This document shows positions 25,684 to 34,598 of a stretch of 64,000 nt of DNA, in pieces. The stretch is from Methanobrevibacter ruminantium (GTDB lineage: Archaea > Methanobacteriota > Methanobacteria > Methanobacteriales > Methanobacteriaceae). The stretch lies in assembly GCA_004553595.1 (NCBI GenBank), contig SFKZ01000005.1, positions 1 through 64,000 of the forward strand, given 5' to 3'. The notes beneath the pieces are model-generated. The model did not search any database. It was not told the DNA's origin and worked only from the letters and a program-made list of their open reading frames with translations. Positions within the stretch are counted from its first letter, which is position 1. Each line of letters opens with the position of its first letter. Position numbers and translations under genes: made by a program.

Positions 25684-26178
25684 ATGACTTGGGACGAATA
25701 TTTTATTTCAATAGCTAAAACTGTATCTAAAAAATCAAAAGACCCTTCAACTAAAATTGGCGCAGTAATAGTAGATGAAAATCACAGACCAATAAGCTTT
25801 GGATATAATGGTCTTCCGCAAGGAGCTAAAGAAGAATTTCTTACTTTAACTGAACGTCCACTAAAATATCATTATGTAATTCATGCAGAAATGAATGCAA
25901 TTCTGTTCGCTAAAAGAGATTTATCAAATTGCACTCTTTACTGTGAATATGCACCATGTGATTCATGCTTAAAGCACATTATTCAAGCAGGAATTAAAGA
26001 AGTTATTTATGAAAAATTATTCGTAAATTCAGTAAATTCTGATAGAGAGAAAACTATGACTGATAAAGCATCACTAGAAGCTCTCAGAGGACTTCTGGTA
26101 TCTTCAAATATCAAAGTTATGAACTATACTACTAATAAGACTTTGCTTCAAGAAATTAACGAGAGGAACCCAGAATGA
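25684..26178 (+). CDS. Deoxycytidylate (dCMP) deaminase
   Basis: 164 residues; converts dCMP to dUMP for dTTP synthesis. Motifs: DPSTKIGAVIVDENHR, the zinc/catalytic HAEMNAI near residue 72, and the second zinc motif APCDSCLKHII near 97. Length and order match phage and bacterial dCMP deaminases. Supports nucleotide supply for an AT-rich genome. A 24-bp piece of its 3' part (26076-99) is nearly identical to sequence after tRNA-Met. Overlaps the next gene by 4 nt. Confidence 0.9.
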   Translation: MTWDEYFISIAKTVSKKSKDPSTKIGAVIVDENHRPISFGYNGLPQGAKEEFLTLTERPLKYHYVIHAEMNAILFAKRDLSNCTLYCEYAPCDSCLKHIIQAGIKEVIYEKLFVNSVNSDREKTMTDKASLEALRGLLVSSNIKVMNYTTNKTLLQEINERNPE

Positions 26179-26378
26179 TATTCGAAGAGATTGGAACTAT
26201 AGCTTCTATAATTGTGCTGATTTCGTTTCTATGCAAATCAGAAAGAAAAATTAGAATCGTCAATATTATCGGAGCTATACTATTCGTAGTTTATGGAGCT
26301 CTTAATGGAAGCTTTGCAGTTTGGTTTTTGAATGGTGCTTTAATTTTAATTCATTTATACAAACTTCTGAAAAAATGA
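26175..26378 (+). CDS. Small membrane protein, YgjV-like
   Basis: 67 residues, nearly all in two or three transmembrane helices: IGTIASIIVLISFL, VNIIGAILFVVYGALNGSFAVWFLNGALILIHLYKLL. The IGAILFVVYG and FLNGALI pattern recalls YgjV-type inner membrane proteins. Coupled to the deaminase by ATGA overlap and to the next gene likewise. Confidence 0.65.
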   Translation: MIFEEIGTIASIIVLISFLCKSERKIRIVNIIGAILFVVYGALNGSFAVWFLNGALILIHLYKLLKK

Positions 26379-27028
26379 AGAGTAGTCTACTAAAAAGCTA
26401 TGTTGTTTCAGAATCTAAAAAATATGGTCTTTATTGTGTAGAAAGAAATCATCTAAGAAAATATCAGAAATTTGTAGAAATTGGTGATTTTGCTTCTTTT
26501 AATGCTGCTAAATCATATCTTGAAAGAAACAGAAAATCTCTATCTAAAAAAATAAAAACAGCTCCGATTAACTATTCTGAGCCTGTTTTCACTAAAAAAG
26601 AAATCAAGCAAAGAGTCAGATATGGAAATAATTTCAACTACAATAGACAAAATGGACCAGTAATAGTTACTAAAGAAGCTAAGAAAACTTCAAAATATAA
26701 AAACACTTCAAAGTTTAAGAAAATTTCAAAACCGAAAATCACTCCAAAACCTAAAAAACAAAAAGAGCAGAACGATTTTTCATTATTTGATTTTCATAAA
26801 CAACAAGTAATCAATTCTAGAATATTAAAAGAAATTTCTAATAGTCAAGAGATTATCAAAGATTATGTTTTAATCAAGATTTATAAGAACTCTAAGAATG
26901 AATTTTGTTCTAAATCTATAACTAAAAGATTTAAATCAAATTCTGAAGAATCTCTAAGAACTAATCTTTTAAATTATTGCTCTAAATTCAATATAACTAT
27001 CATTTCAGAGATTAAATATCAAAGTTAA
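26375..27028 (+). CDS. Basic hypothetical protein
   Basis: 217 residues from the ATG overlapping the previous stop (the frame is open further upstream but inside the membrane gene). Strongly basic: long K-rich middle (KKTSKYKNTSKFKKISKPK) between two similar mixed segments, KYGLYCVERNHLRKYQKF and ILIKIYKNSKNEFCSKS, that look like a duplicated small domain. Nucleic-acid binding is plausible. Last gene before the structured RNA. Confidence 0.6.
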   Translation: MKSSLLKSYVVSESKKYGLYCVERNHLRKYQKFVEIGDFASFNAAKSYLERNRKSLSKKIKTAPINYSEPVFTKKEIKQRVRYGNNFNYNRQNGPVIVTKEAKKTSKYKNTSKFKKISKPKITPKPKKQKEQNDFSLFDFHKQQVINSRILKEISNSQEIIKDYVLIKIYKNSKNEFCSKSITKRFKSNSEESLRTNLLNYCSKFNITIISEIKYQS

Positions 27029-27029
27029 T

Positions 27030-27599
27030 CACTCATTTAATTGAGTTCGAAAGACTAAAATCCTTAGCGAGTCTTGTTCAGACTTTTGGGATTTTATGAG
27101 CTTATTGATTATTCGCTCAGTCCATACTCAACTTCAGTTTTCCTGTTTACGTTTCAGCCATTCTTACCGTTCCGCAGGCTTGGACTACTATTAGAAACTT
27201 TAACTCTCGGGCGACCATTGGTAAGACGAAACTTACGTAGCTCCTGTCGAAAATGCTCAGTGAAACTGTCAGAATCCTTCTTGCATTTTATTTTGAAGAC
27301 ACGTTCTAAAATACCGGTCAGCGTTATATCCATCACGATATAATCTTATGTGCATCCGTCTACCTTAAGCAGTCCAGCAGCGGTCAAAGGCATTTACGTA
27401 TCTAGCCCGAATCAAAGTCGGAACGTAAAGCTCGTATAAACGATAGTCCCCGCCCTGCTTAGTCTTAGAACGCGGTTATAAAGTTTCTTTACTGAATTCT
27501 AGTCAAAGATTAAGTGTGGTATAATCTTCTTAGCCGGTCGGTCAGTAAATAGCATCCGCCGGCCACAAAAATAGAGGACCGAAAAGTTCTCTATTTTTT
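27030..27599 (+). ncRNA. Large structured RNA candidate (ROOL/GOLLD-like)
   Basis: About 570 nt with no convincing plus-strand ORF, a GC content above its surroundings and many local helices: AAAATCC/GGATTTT around AGTCT/AGACT, GTAAG/CTTAC (27220s), TTATATC/GATATAA, TTTACGT/ACGTAAA enclosing CCGA/TCGG, AGATTA/TAATCT, GCCGG/CCGGC. Loops are A-rich on this strand. It ends in a strong hairpin with a T-run. Size, phage context and a nearby tRNA array match the giant ornate RNAs ROOL and GOLLD; family membership is unproven. Confidence 0.5.
27567..27599 (+). terminator. Bidirectional terminator closing the structured RNA
   Basis: AAAAATAGAG pairs with CTCTATTTTT, extended by three pairs (one a G-T wobble) toward a CGAAAA loop; T-rich on both strands. 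Confidence 0.7.
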
Positions 27600-27634
27600 A
27601 ATGTGCTAATATTATTATATACCAAAAATTTTGT

Positions 27635-27643
27635 TGGTAAAAT
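27635..27643 (+). promoter_or_regulatory. Late extended -10 promoter (TGGTAAAAT)
   Basis: TAAAAT lies 6 nt before the ATG of the decayed ART copy at 27650. Confidence 0.45.
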
Positions 27644-27649
27644 AATTTC

Positions 27650-27812
27650 ATGAGAGAATACGACATTAAGATGCTGATAAGAAAAGTTTGGCTCTGCAAT
27701 AAATGCTGAAAATGAAGTTTTATTGTCTCCAAACACAACACTTAAATTTAATAAAGTAACACTTGACAATAAAAGTGTTATAATAGAGTGTGATATTGAA
27801 TCACAGGAGTAA
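27650..27812 (+). pseudogene. Decayed ADP-ribosyltransferase cassette
   Basis: Starts MREYDIKMLIRK, matching the MREFEIKSYIRA start of the intact gene that follows. The frame stops after 19 codons. In another frame the 3' part reads INAENEVLLSPNTTLKF, the ExE strand of an ART, and ends in TAA at 27810-12. Start and end of one gene joined by an internal deletion with a frame change is the simplest reading. Its last bases carry the next gene's ribosome site. Confidence 0.6.
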
Positions 27813-27816
27813 GATT

Positions 27817-28590
27817 ATGAGAGAATTTGAGATTAAATCATATATTAGAGCAATCATGAATGGTGGACCTAATTCAGGTAACCACAATCCTGGACAAGGC
27901 AGAGGAGTCGGAAAACCGAATTCAAAAATTTCATTTTCTGAAAATGTTAAGAAGAAAACAAATGACTATCTTGACAAAGCAGTTACTGTAGAAGAAGATG
28001 AATTCTTAAATAAGAAATATTTAGTTTCAAATTTAAGAGTGTCTGGAGACAATCCATCTTATGAGTTTTTAAAAGAAAACAATATTTCAGAAGAAACTAT
28101 TAATAAGTGCAAAGAATTACTGAATAAGCATGTTGGTCAGAAAGACTATCAAACATCTGGAGACAATGAAATTCTTGAAAATATTAAAAATAATACAGAA
28201 GTTGGAAAAGCATTTAAATTAAATGCTCAATATCAAAAATTTTTAATAAAAGAAATTGAGAATAAAGTTTCAAAATTAGAAAAAGAATTTGCAGAAGATG
28301 AAAATGCAGATTATTCTCGTTTAAATGTCAGAACAGAAAAAGATGGAACTCTATCACTTTATAGAACAGGTAATGTAGGAGATAAAGACATAGAATCATA
28401 TGCATATAATCAAGATAGTTCTTTCTTAGATGGAGTTGATTATTCAAGATATTCAAGAAAAGATGTTGAGAATAATGGTTATGAGATTTTTGCAGGCTTA
28501 TGTGACGGATTTTATAATAATTCAGCTCAGCAATTTAATACGTATGGTGAATACGAAATAATTACAATCAAAAAAGATTTGCTAAAATAA
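27817..28590 (+). CDS. Tagged putative ADP-ribosyltransferase
   Basis: 257 residues from the ATG 7 nt after AGGAG; an upstream GTG at 27790 would add nine residues. GGPNSGNHNPGQGRGVGKP lies at residues 16-34. The C-terminal domain has LSLYRTG (Arg motif), ESYAYNQDSS (STS-like) and TYGEYEIITIK (ExE) near the end, in ART order; the assignment is moderate. Same tag as the proteins at 8365, 14528 and 34599. Placed between the decayed copy and the capsid gene, it is probably a virion-delivered effector. Confidence 0.55.
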   Translation: MREFEIKSYIRAIMNGGPNSGNHNPGQGRGVGKPNSKISFSENVKKKTNDYLDKAVTVEEDEFLNKKYLVSNLRVSGDNPSYEFLKENNISEETINKCKELLNKHVGQKDYQTSGDNEILENIKNNTEVGKAFKLNAQYQKFLIKEIENKVSKLEKEFAEDENADYSRLNVRTEKDGTLSLYRTGNVGDKDIESYAYNQDSSFLDGVDYSRYSRKDVENNGYEIFAGLCDGFYNNSAQQFNTYGEYEIITIKKDLLK

Positions 28591-28619
28591 ACAATGTAAC
28601 AAGTTAAGAAAATATTATA

Positions 28620-28628
28620 TGTTATTAT
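28620..28628 (+). promoter_or_regulatory. Late extended -10 promoter (TGTTATTAT) of the capsid gene
   Basis: Unlike other late genes it is followed by a leader of about 75 nt containing a hairpin (TGGCGC-TTTAAA-GCGTCA, 28661-78) and GGGAG before the ATG at 28711. Confidence 0.5.
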
Positions 28629-28710
28629 TTGCTCAGATACTTTAAAAGTGCGCACAAAGTTGGCGCTTTAAAGCGTCAGCAAAACATTAACATTAAAAAA
28701 GGGAGATTCA

Positions 28711-30507
28711 ATGCCTAAGATTGAAGATGCTCCAAAGTCTGAAGAGATTGTAGAAACTGAAGTTATGGAAACTTCGGAAGAGCAATCTCCAGAAGATAGA
28801 GTTGATGCTCTGGAAAAAGTTGTTCTCGCACAAGGCGAGCAAATCGCAGACATCGCTGAAGAGCAAGAAAAAATCGTTGATATCTTAGAGAAAATTTCCG
28901 ATAAACTAAATTCTGAAAAGGTCGAAATGGTTCCTGAAGAACCAATGAAAGAAAATAGTTTAGAAGAACAGGTAGAAAACGATATTAGCGAAGAATCTTC
29001 TGAAAAAGAATCTGAAGGTGAAGAGCATAAAGTAGAAGAAAGCATCGAAGTTGAAGAGATTAACGAAGATGGTTCTATTGAAGCTACTGTCGAAGGTGAG
29101 AAAGTTACTCTTGAACCTGCTGGAGAAGAAGAAAAAGAAGCAGTTGAGGAACTCAAAGCCGAAGAAGCAGAAGAAAAAGTAGAAAATTCTATTACTGAAG
29201 AAACTGAATCAGAAGATTCTGAAGAAGAAACGGAAAAAGAGATTGCCGAACAGAAAGAATCTCAAGAAATTAAGGAAAATAAAATGACCCAAGAGGAAAT
29301 TAACGCCTTGAAAGAGCAAATCAAGAACGAAATTCTTGACGCTCAGGTAAAAGCTCCAGAAGTTGAAGAAACTGAGGAAGCTGTTAAAGAGCCAGAGGTT
29401 GAAAAGAACTGGCGAAAGCGTTACAATGACCAGATTGCTGCTGCTTGGAATGCTTATCGCCTCCACAGCATTGATGCTGCTCAGAAGCTTGCAAAAATTA
29501 ATAGATACAACTTCGAAGAAAAGAAAGCTAAAATGGTTGAGAACGCCAACGAAGTCATGACCATTGAATCAGCTGATGACTTTGTTCTTCCATATGAAGT
29601 TGACAACATGATTCACGGTAAGAGAACTAATTATTCTCCACTTTTGAATGCTGTTGATTATCAAACGACTGATCGCTTGTCATTCGCTTATGCTACTCGC
29701 ATTGGTGACATCGATATGCAGAACGTTGCTATGTGCGACAACGGTGAAGATGGCAACCTCAAACCAATTTCGACCTACGAACTTAAGAAAGGCGTAGCTC
29801 AAATGGAAGAAATGGCTGCTGTTACTCCAATCTGTGACAATGCAACCAAGTATCTTGCTGTTGATATCCTTGCTGATGTTGCTGCTGGTTATCGCAATGA
29901 TTACGATCGCAAGCTCGCTCAGCTCGTTGTTATTCGCATGCAACAAGCTATTAACGCTACTGGCAACACTGTTGAAATGGAAGGCAAAACTTCTATTGAT
30001 AAGCTCGTTGAATTCATCAAAGCTACTACTAAGGTCAGCGGCGATGTTGTTAATGGTGTGTTCGTGTTCAACGCTAAGACTAAAGCTCAGCTCGTAGAAT
30101 ATCTCTTCAGTGCTGCTGCTAATGGTGAGCTTGGCAAAGATGTTATCACGACTGGTGAATTCCCAACAATCTTTGGTTATCCATACATTGTTGTTCCTAA
30201 CGACCTCATGCCAACACTTGGTGAAGGTGATACAAAGAGCTTCAAGGCTACTAACAACGAAACCGGCACTCTTGAAACTGTCACGATTTCAAGCCCAGTC
30301 TTCTACGGTGACCTCGATGAGTTCCGCGGTAAAGTTTCTGGTGGTTTGAAGTATGACGTTTCTGCCGAAGCTGCTTACGAAACCGGTGATGGTTCAGTTC
30401 ACTCTGCATGGCAAAGAAATGAGTTAGTTTTGAGAGGTAGCTTCCTTCGTGGTGGTTACATCGCTAACCAAGGTGCCTTCGCAGGCTTGACTCCAACTTC
30501 TAACTAA
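28711..30507 (+). CDS. Major capsid protein with fused scaffold-like N-terminus
   Basis: 598 residues. Residues 1-230 are a Glu-rich coiled-coil region (DRVDALEKVVLAQGEQIADI, then long E/K stretches), like an internal scaffold or delta domain. Residues 235-598 look like an HK97-fold capsid: KMVENANEVMTIESADDFVLP, ATRIGDIDMQN, AEDE-like loops, then EFPTIFGYPYIVVPNDLMP and a C-terminal sheet. Codon choice shifts to GCT, AAC, CGC and GTT in the capsid part, as expected for the most abundant protein. The prohead protease at 40174 would remove the N-terminus. Confidence 0.85.
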   Translation: MPKIEDAPKSEEIVETEVMETSEEQSPEDRVDALEKVVLAQGEQIADIAEEQEKIVDILEKISDKLNSEKVEMVPEEPMKENSLEEQVENDISEESSEKESEGEEHKVEESIEVEEINEDGSIEATVEGEKVTLEPAGEEEKEAVEELKAEEAEEKVENSITEETESEDSEEETEKEIAEQKESQEIKENKMTQEEINALKEQIKNEILDAQVKAPEVEETEEAVKEPEVEKNWRKRYNDQIAAAWNAYRLHSIDAAQKLAKINRYNFEEKKAKMVENANEVMTIESADDFVLPYEVDNMIHGKRTNYSPLLNAVDYQTTDRLSFAYATRIGDIDMQNVAMCDNGEDGNLKPISTYELKKGVAQMEEMAAVTPICDNATKYLAVDILADVAAGYRNDYDRKLAQLVVIRMQQAINATGNTVEMEGKTSIDKLVEFIKATTKVSGDVVNGVFVFNAKTKAQLVEYLFSAAANGELGKDVITTGEFPTIFGYPYIVVPNDLMPTLGEGDTKSFKATNNETGTLETVTISSPVFYGDLDEFRGKVSGGLKYDVSAEAAYETGDGSVHSAWQRNELVLRGSFLRGGYIANQGAFAGLTPTSN

Positions 30508-30538
30508 TTAGAAAATAAAATAAAACGCTATATCTACT

Positions 30539-30566
30539 AGATGCTCCAACTCGGGGCATCTTTTTA
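30539..30566 (+). terminator. Intrinsic terminator after the capsid gene
   Basis: AGATGCTCC pairs with GGGGCATCT across a 5-nt loop, followed by TTTT. Confidence 0.75.
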
Positions 30567-30590
30567 TTTTACAAAAAACCATAATTAGTT

Positions 30591-30596
30591 TATAAT
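30591..30596 (+). promoter_or_regulatory. Late -10 box (TATAAT), leaderless
   Basis: TATAAT ends 6 nt before the ATG at 30603. Confidence 0.45.
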
Positions 30597-30602
30597 ATTT
30601 TT

Positions 30603-31886
30603 ATGAAAGCTTGGAATTCTGGCAAAGGAAGAAATATTCAAAAGCTCACTAAATCTTTTTTAGAAGAAAAAATCAAACAAGGATATTCAGTAAATAGAAT
30701 TGCAAAAGAAATTGATTGCAATAGAAATTCAGTTTATAAGAAACTTGATGAGTTTGGTTTAGAAATTTCTAAACAGCAGTCGATAAATTCATCTAAAGAA
30801 CTTAATTCTAAGAGATTCGGTGGTCCATCACCATTTTGTTCTGAAAAAGTAAGACAGAAAAAAGTAGAGACACTAAAGAAAAAATATGGTGTAGAAAATA
30901 TATCTCAAGTAAAAGAAGTTTATGACAAGATACGAAAAACAAATAATGATAAATATGGTGGTCTTGGAATGCAATCACCAATTATTTCTAAAAAAATCAT
31001 TGAAACTAACTTAAAGAAATATGGCTCAGAAACAGGTCCATCATTCTCTAAAAAAGAAAAAGAAATCTTATTATATGTCAAGTCTATTTATAATGGGACA
31101 ATCATAGAAAATGACCATTCTGTATTAGGAAATCAAGAACTAGATATCTACTTACCTGAACTGAACATTGCAATAGAATTTAATGGAGCTTACTGGCATT
31201 CTGAACAAATCAAAGGAAAAAATTATCACAAAGATAAAACAAAACTTTGCTTAGACAAAGGAATCAGACTAATTCATATCTATGAATGGGAATGGGACAA
31301 TCAGAAAGAAATGATTAAAACTTTTTTGAGATTCTGTTTAACAGAAGATTCAAGAAGAATTTATGCAAGAAAATGTGAAATCAGAAATGTAGATAGAAAA
31401 ACATATCATGATTACTGCAGAAAGAATCATCTACAAGGAGCAAAAGCAGGAACTAAAGATTTGACTGTTTATGGCTTATACTACAAAGATGAATTAGTTC
31501 AGTTAATGAGCTTTGATAAACCTGCAAGGTCTAAAAAATATCAATGGGAAATCATTAGAGGCTGTCCAGGAAGCATGAATCATGTAATCGGAGGAAACTC
31601 TAAGCTCTTTCAACATTTTATCAGAGAGAAGAATCCAGACAACATTATGAGCAAATGCGATTTTGACAAATTTGATGGACGAGGCTATTATGCAATGGGA
31701 ATGAAGTTAGTTAGTTGGCAAAATAGATGTTATGATGTGTGGAATGAAGGAGGAACTTTGAAAGCAACATCATATAAACCGAGAAGAAAAGAAAATATTC
31801 TAAAGAGAGAAGAACAAATGAAGAATGGAGTAAAAGTTTATTCAGCCGGAACAGGAGAATTCGTATGGAGGAAAAAAGATGTTTAG
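30603..31886 (+). CDS. Homing endonuclease with NUMOD-type repeats and EDxHD/Vsr-like nuclease
   Basis: 427 residues. Residues 15-60 form a helix-turn-helix (GYSVNRIAKEIDCNRNSVYKKL). Repeated GGPSPFCSEKVRQKK, YGVENISQVKEV and GGLGMQSPIISKK segments are the DNA-contacting modules of free-standing homing enzymes. The nuclease core is QELDIYLPELNIAIEFNGAYWHSE with the following Lys- and His-rich helix (YHKDKTKLCLDKGIRLIHIYEWEW), a restriction-like fold. The C-terminal 150 residues form a further conserved domain (MSFDKPARSKKYQWEIIRGCP). Insertion just behind the capsid gene is a typical mobile position. Confidence 0.75.
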   Translation: MKAWNSGKGRNIQKLTKSFLEEKIKQGYSVNRIAKEIDCNRNSVYKKLDEFGLEISKQQSINSSKELNSKRFGGPSPFCSEKVRQKKVETLKKKYGVENISQVKEVYDKIRKTNNDKYGGLGMQSPIISKKIIETNLKKYGSETGPSFSKKEKEILLYVKSIYNGTIIENDHSVLGNQELDIYLPELNIAIEFNGAYWHSEQIKGKNYHKDKTKLCLDKGIRLIHIYEWEWDNQKEMIKTFLRFCLTEDSRRIYARKCEIRNVDRKTYHDYCRKNHLQGAKAGTKDLTVYGLYYKDELVQLMSFDKPARSKKYQWEIIRGCPGSMNHVIGGNSKLFQHFIREKNPDNIMSKCDFDKFDGRGYYAMGMKLVSWQNRCYDVWNEGGTLKATSYKPRRKENILKREEQMKNGVKVYSAGTGEFVWRKKDV

Positions 31887-32661
31887 CATAATAATTCCGA
31901 ACTACAATAATTCTCAATATTTAGACGAACTTTTTGAGTCGATTATCTCTCAAACATTCAAGAATTATGAAATTATTTTTATTGATGACGTTTCAGAAGA
32001 TAATAGCATTCAAAAAGCAAAAGAATGGAAAGAGAAATTCTCACAACACTTCACTTTAGTAGAGAATCAAGAAAAGAAGTGGAATGTCGGCTCAAGAAAT
32101 GCAGGAATTGATTTAGCAAAAGGAAAGTATCTTTTGTTCATTGATTCAGATGATAAGTTATCTTCAAATGATTGCTTAGAAAAATTGAACGAACTCATTA
32201 TAGTGAATAACTATCCAGATTTAATCAGATTAAGCTATTGGTTCTGTGATTCTGGTGAAAGATTAGTTGATTTATCTAATCAAACTACAATTAAAGACTT
32301 AGCTTCAGCTTGTGATGTTGCATGCTAGACAAAACTAGTAAGAAGAGATAAAATTGTAAAATTTCCAGAAAATACTCTTATGGAAGATGTTATTCAACAT
32401 CTAAAACAAGTAGATTGCGTTGATACAATTTGTTCAACGAATTTAGGAGTTGTTAAATGGAATAGGAATAATTCAAATTCTGTATCAACTTATCGAAAAG
32501 AAAGAAAAACAGAACTAGACAGAAAATGGATTTCATCTCTTTATCGGTATTATGCAGACTTGTTAGATGTAAGAGCAACGAATAAAGATGTTCAAGCAAA
32601 TTTAAGCTGGAGAATCTCTGAAACGCTTAAAAATATAAAGAATGACTCTTTCGTCCAGTAA
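31879..32661 (+). pseudogene. Family 2 glycosyltransferase interrupted by in-frame TAG
   Basis: 261 codons starting inside the previous gene, GGAGG upstream. N-terminus MFSIIIPNYNNSQYLDELFES, IIFIDDVSEDNS, NVGSRNAGI and LLFIDSDDKL are the GT-A fold of GT2 sugar transferases with the DxD-type motif. TAG at 32326-28 interrupts after residue 149; the same frame continues as TKLVRRDKIVKFPEN, MEDV to the stop at 32661. GT2 relatives usually have Trp at the TAG position (CWTKL), so one G-to-A change explains it. Either a recent null allele or a read-through gene. It could glycosylate host surface or virion proteins. Confidence 0.75.
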
Positions 32662-32666
32662 AAGTA

Positions 32667-32695
32667 TTTACTTTTCTAAGAAAAAGGATTATAAT
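32667..32695 (+). promoter_or_regulatory. Promoter (TTTACT-17-TATAAT)
   Basis: AAAAGTATTTACTTTTC box, spacer 17, perfect TATAAT; the leader carries GCAAAGGAGC. Confidence 0.7.
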
Positions 32696-32726
32696 ATAAT
32701 TATAAAACATTAGCAAAGGAGCATAA

Positions 32727-33152
32727 ATGTTTAAGCAATTTAATAACAATCCTAAATGCAAAATCATTAAAAGAGGAAAGAAAAAAGGTCAAAAGGAAAT
32801 CAAATGCGATTGCGTTATCAGATGCATGCAATTAGCTTGGAATACTGATTGGCTAACAGCTGCAAAACGATTAGCAGAACGTTCATTTGAACTTTGTGAT
32901 ACTCAAACCTCTAATGCGGTTTATGAATCATTTTGTGAATCAGCTAAAATTGATGCAAAAATAGAAGATTCATTTACTGGAAGAAAACGCTACAAAATAG
33001 TTAAAGAGTTTGCAGAATCAACTAAAGGAGATTCAACAGGATATATTGTTTCAGTTCCTCATCATCTGGTATTCGTAAAGAATGGAGAATACTTTGATGC
33101 ATGGGATAGCGGAAATGAAACAGTTAGAAAAATATGGAAACTTAAAAAGTAA
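32727..33152 (+). CDS. Papain-like cysteine-peptidase-fold protein
   Basis: 141 residues with GCAAAGGAGC upstream. KCDCVIRCMQLAW places a Cys on a helix start (near residue 31), VPHHLVFVKNG gives a His near 113, and YFDAWDSG an Asp: the Cys-His-Asp order of papain-like folds. This small family occurs in many gut phages; its substrate is unknown. Own promoter and terminator make it a single-gene unit. Confidence 0.6.
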   Translation: MFKQFNNNPKCKIIKRGKKKGQKEIKCDCVIRCMQLAWNTDWLTAAKRLAERSFELCDTQTSNAVYESFCESAKIDAKIEDSFTGRKRYKIVKEFAESTKGDSTGYIVSVPHHLVFVKNGEYFDAWDSGNETVRKIWKLKK

Positions 33153-33171
33153 GTAATTCCAGAATATATTG

Positions 33172-33207
33172 CCAGAGGTCACCAGAAGTCCTCTGGTAAT
33201 TTTTTTG
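33172..33207 (+). terminator. Intrinsic terminator (TTCACCAGA-family variant)
   Basis: CCAGAGG/CCTCTGG (33172-78 with 33190-96), with ACCAGA/TCTGGT as alternative, followed by seven T. Confidence 0.75.
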
Positions 33208-33278
33208 TTAAAAGTAATATAGAACTATTGGTATGAGTTGAAACTTTCTAGAGCTTAAGACGATTTTGAATAAAAGTA

Positions 33279-33307
33279 TTTACTTTTTTGATGTTTTATG
33301 ATATTAT
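33279..33307 (+). promoter_or_regulatory. Promoter (TTTACT-17-TATTAT)
   Basis: AAAAGTATTTACTTTTTT box with TATTAT at spacer 17; leader carries GCAAAGGAGC. Confidence 0.65.
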
Positions 33308-33343
33308 AATAATATAAATCATTAAATGCAAAGGAGCATAACA

Positions 33344-33619
33344 ATGAAATATACAATCTACCAACCAAAACAACCAAGCTTTATGGTTGAGTCAGATAAA
33401 AAGAATTATAGCAAAGAATCATATAACAAAGTTTATTACGGAGAAATCACAGAAGATTTATCAAACAATGATATTCTAGAAAAAATCTTCTGCATCTTTA
33501 ACATACACCGACCAGAAGATTTCAAAGGTCATTCACTTTCAGTTGGAGATATCGTAGTTCTTAACGAACAAGCTTATATTTGTGATATCTGTGGTTGGAA
33601 CAAAATCGAATTGAATTAA
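33344..33619 (+). CDS. YodL-like small protein
   Basis: 91 residues from the ATG after GCAAAGGAGC (an ATG at 33326 lacks a site). Segment RPEDFKGHSLSVGDIVVLN and YICDICGWNKIE match the YodL-type domain common in gut phages and mobile elements; function unknown. First gene of a small operon with the three following genes. Confidence 0.65.
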   Translation: MKYTIYQPKQPSFMVESDKKNYSKESYNKVYYGEITEDLSNNDILEKIFCIFNIHRPEDFKGHSLSVGDIVVLNEQAYICDICGWNKIELN

Positions 33620-33632
33620 AAGGAGCATAACA

Positions 33633-33935
33633 ATGACAATTTTAGAATACTCACCAGAAGAACTCATCAGAGAGATGGATTTAAAAAATATCTTGATTGA
33701 TTATCACTATGAAGTTAATCAAGAATATCAAAACTTTGATGATATTGAAGATGAAGAAGAAATGATTGCATATATCACTGAAATGTTAGATGAAGCTTAT
33801 GGAGAAGATGAACAATACAATCCATTAGTTGCAGGAATTCTTTATCACATGGTTAAAGATGATGTTATAGAAGAAATTTATATTCGTGATGAAAATGCTA
33901 GAGAATATGATGAAGAAAGAATGGAGATTCACTAA
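33633..33935 (+). CDS. Acidic hypothetical protein
   Basis: 100 residues, AAAGGAGC upstream. Very acidic (DDIEDEEEMIAYITEMLDEAYGEDE), helical. Such acidic small proteins can act as DNA mimics, but nothing specific shows that here. Overlaps no gene; the next starts 2 nt after its stop. Confidence 0.6.
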   Translation: MTILEYSPEELIREMDLKNILIDYHYEVNQEYQNFDDIEDEEEMIAYITEMLDEAYGEDEQYNPLVAGILYHMVKDDVIEEIYIRDENAREYDEERMEIH

Positions 33936-33936
33936 A

Positions 33937-34353
33937 ATGGAAGAGATTTTCAAACAGTTTATAGATTCTGATAAAAAATTCAAAACTCGTGATGAAGCAA
34001 AAGCTTATCTTCAGCAAATTGAAGAAGATATTATCGGAAAAGCTGATGAATACTTTAGATGGTGCTCACGAAACATAGATAAAGCTGCAGATATATTTGA
34101 TTTAGAAGTAGATGAAATAAAAACTGAGCAGGAATATGAAGAAATCAAGAACTTATATGAAGAACTCTTTGATATAGCTCAACATTATGATGAATTTACA
34201 AATTCAGATTATCAGGCTGCACTTGAAGCTCTTGAATTCTATGGAATGAACTATGAAGAAATGGACAAGCAAGTGATGGATATGATTGATTCTATAAACA
34301 AGGGGATTCCATACGAAATTAAAACAAACTTTAAAACAATTGTATTATTTTAG
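33937..34353 (+). CDS. Acidic helical hypothetical protein
   Basis: 138 residues from the ATG right after the previous stop; a longer frame from 33886 lies inside the preceding gene and was rejected. All-helical and acidic (RDEAKAYLQQIEEDIIGKADEYFRW). Unknown family; likely co-translated with the gene before. Confidence 0.6.
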   Translation: MEEIFKQFIDSDKKFKTRDEAKAYLQQIEEDIIGKADEYFRWCSRNIDKAADIFDLEVDEIKTEQEYEEIKNLYEELFDIAQHYDEFTNSDYQAALEALEFYGMNYEEMDKQVMDMIDSINKGIPYEIKTNFKTIVLF

Positions 34354-34362
34354 GAGAAAGAT

Positions 34363-34581
34363 ATGACTATTCCAAAAGAAATTGAAAACTGGCTTAAATA
34401 TGAAAAAGTTCGTAGAAGTGGAAAATTTAATATGATTATGGAGTGGAAGCAAGCTGCTAAAGATGCAAAACTCTCAGACAAAGATTACAATTCTACTATC
34501 AAAAGATATTCAGTTCTTAAATCAAAAGCTGAAAAACTATACACTCAAACTCAAATTGACAATATGATAAAATTGATTTAG
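34363..34581 (+). CDS. Small basic protein
   Basis: 72 residues with AGGAG upstream. Basic helices (NWLKYEKVRRSGKFNM, TIKRYSVLKSKAEKLY). No recognised motif. Operon with the preceding genes. Confidence 0.55.
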   Translation: MTIPKEIENWLKYEKVRRSGKFNMIMEWKQAAKDAKLSDKDYNSTIKRYSVLKSKAEKLYTQTQIDNMIKLI

Positions 34582-34598
34582 ATTAAAGAGGAAAAAAT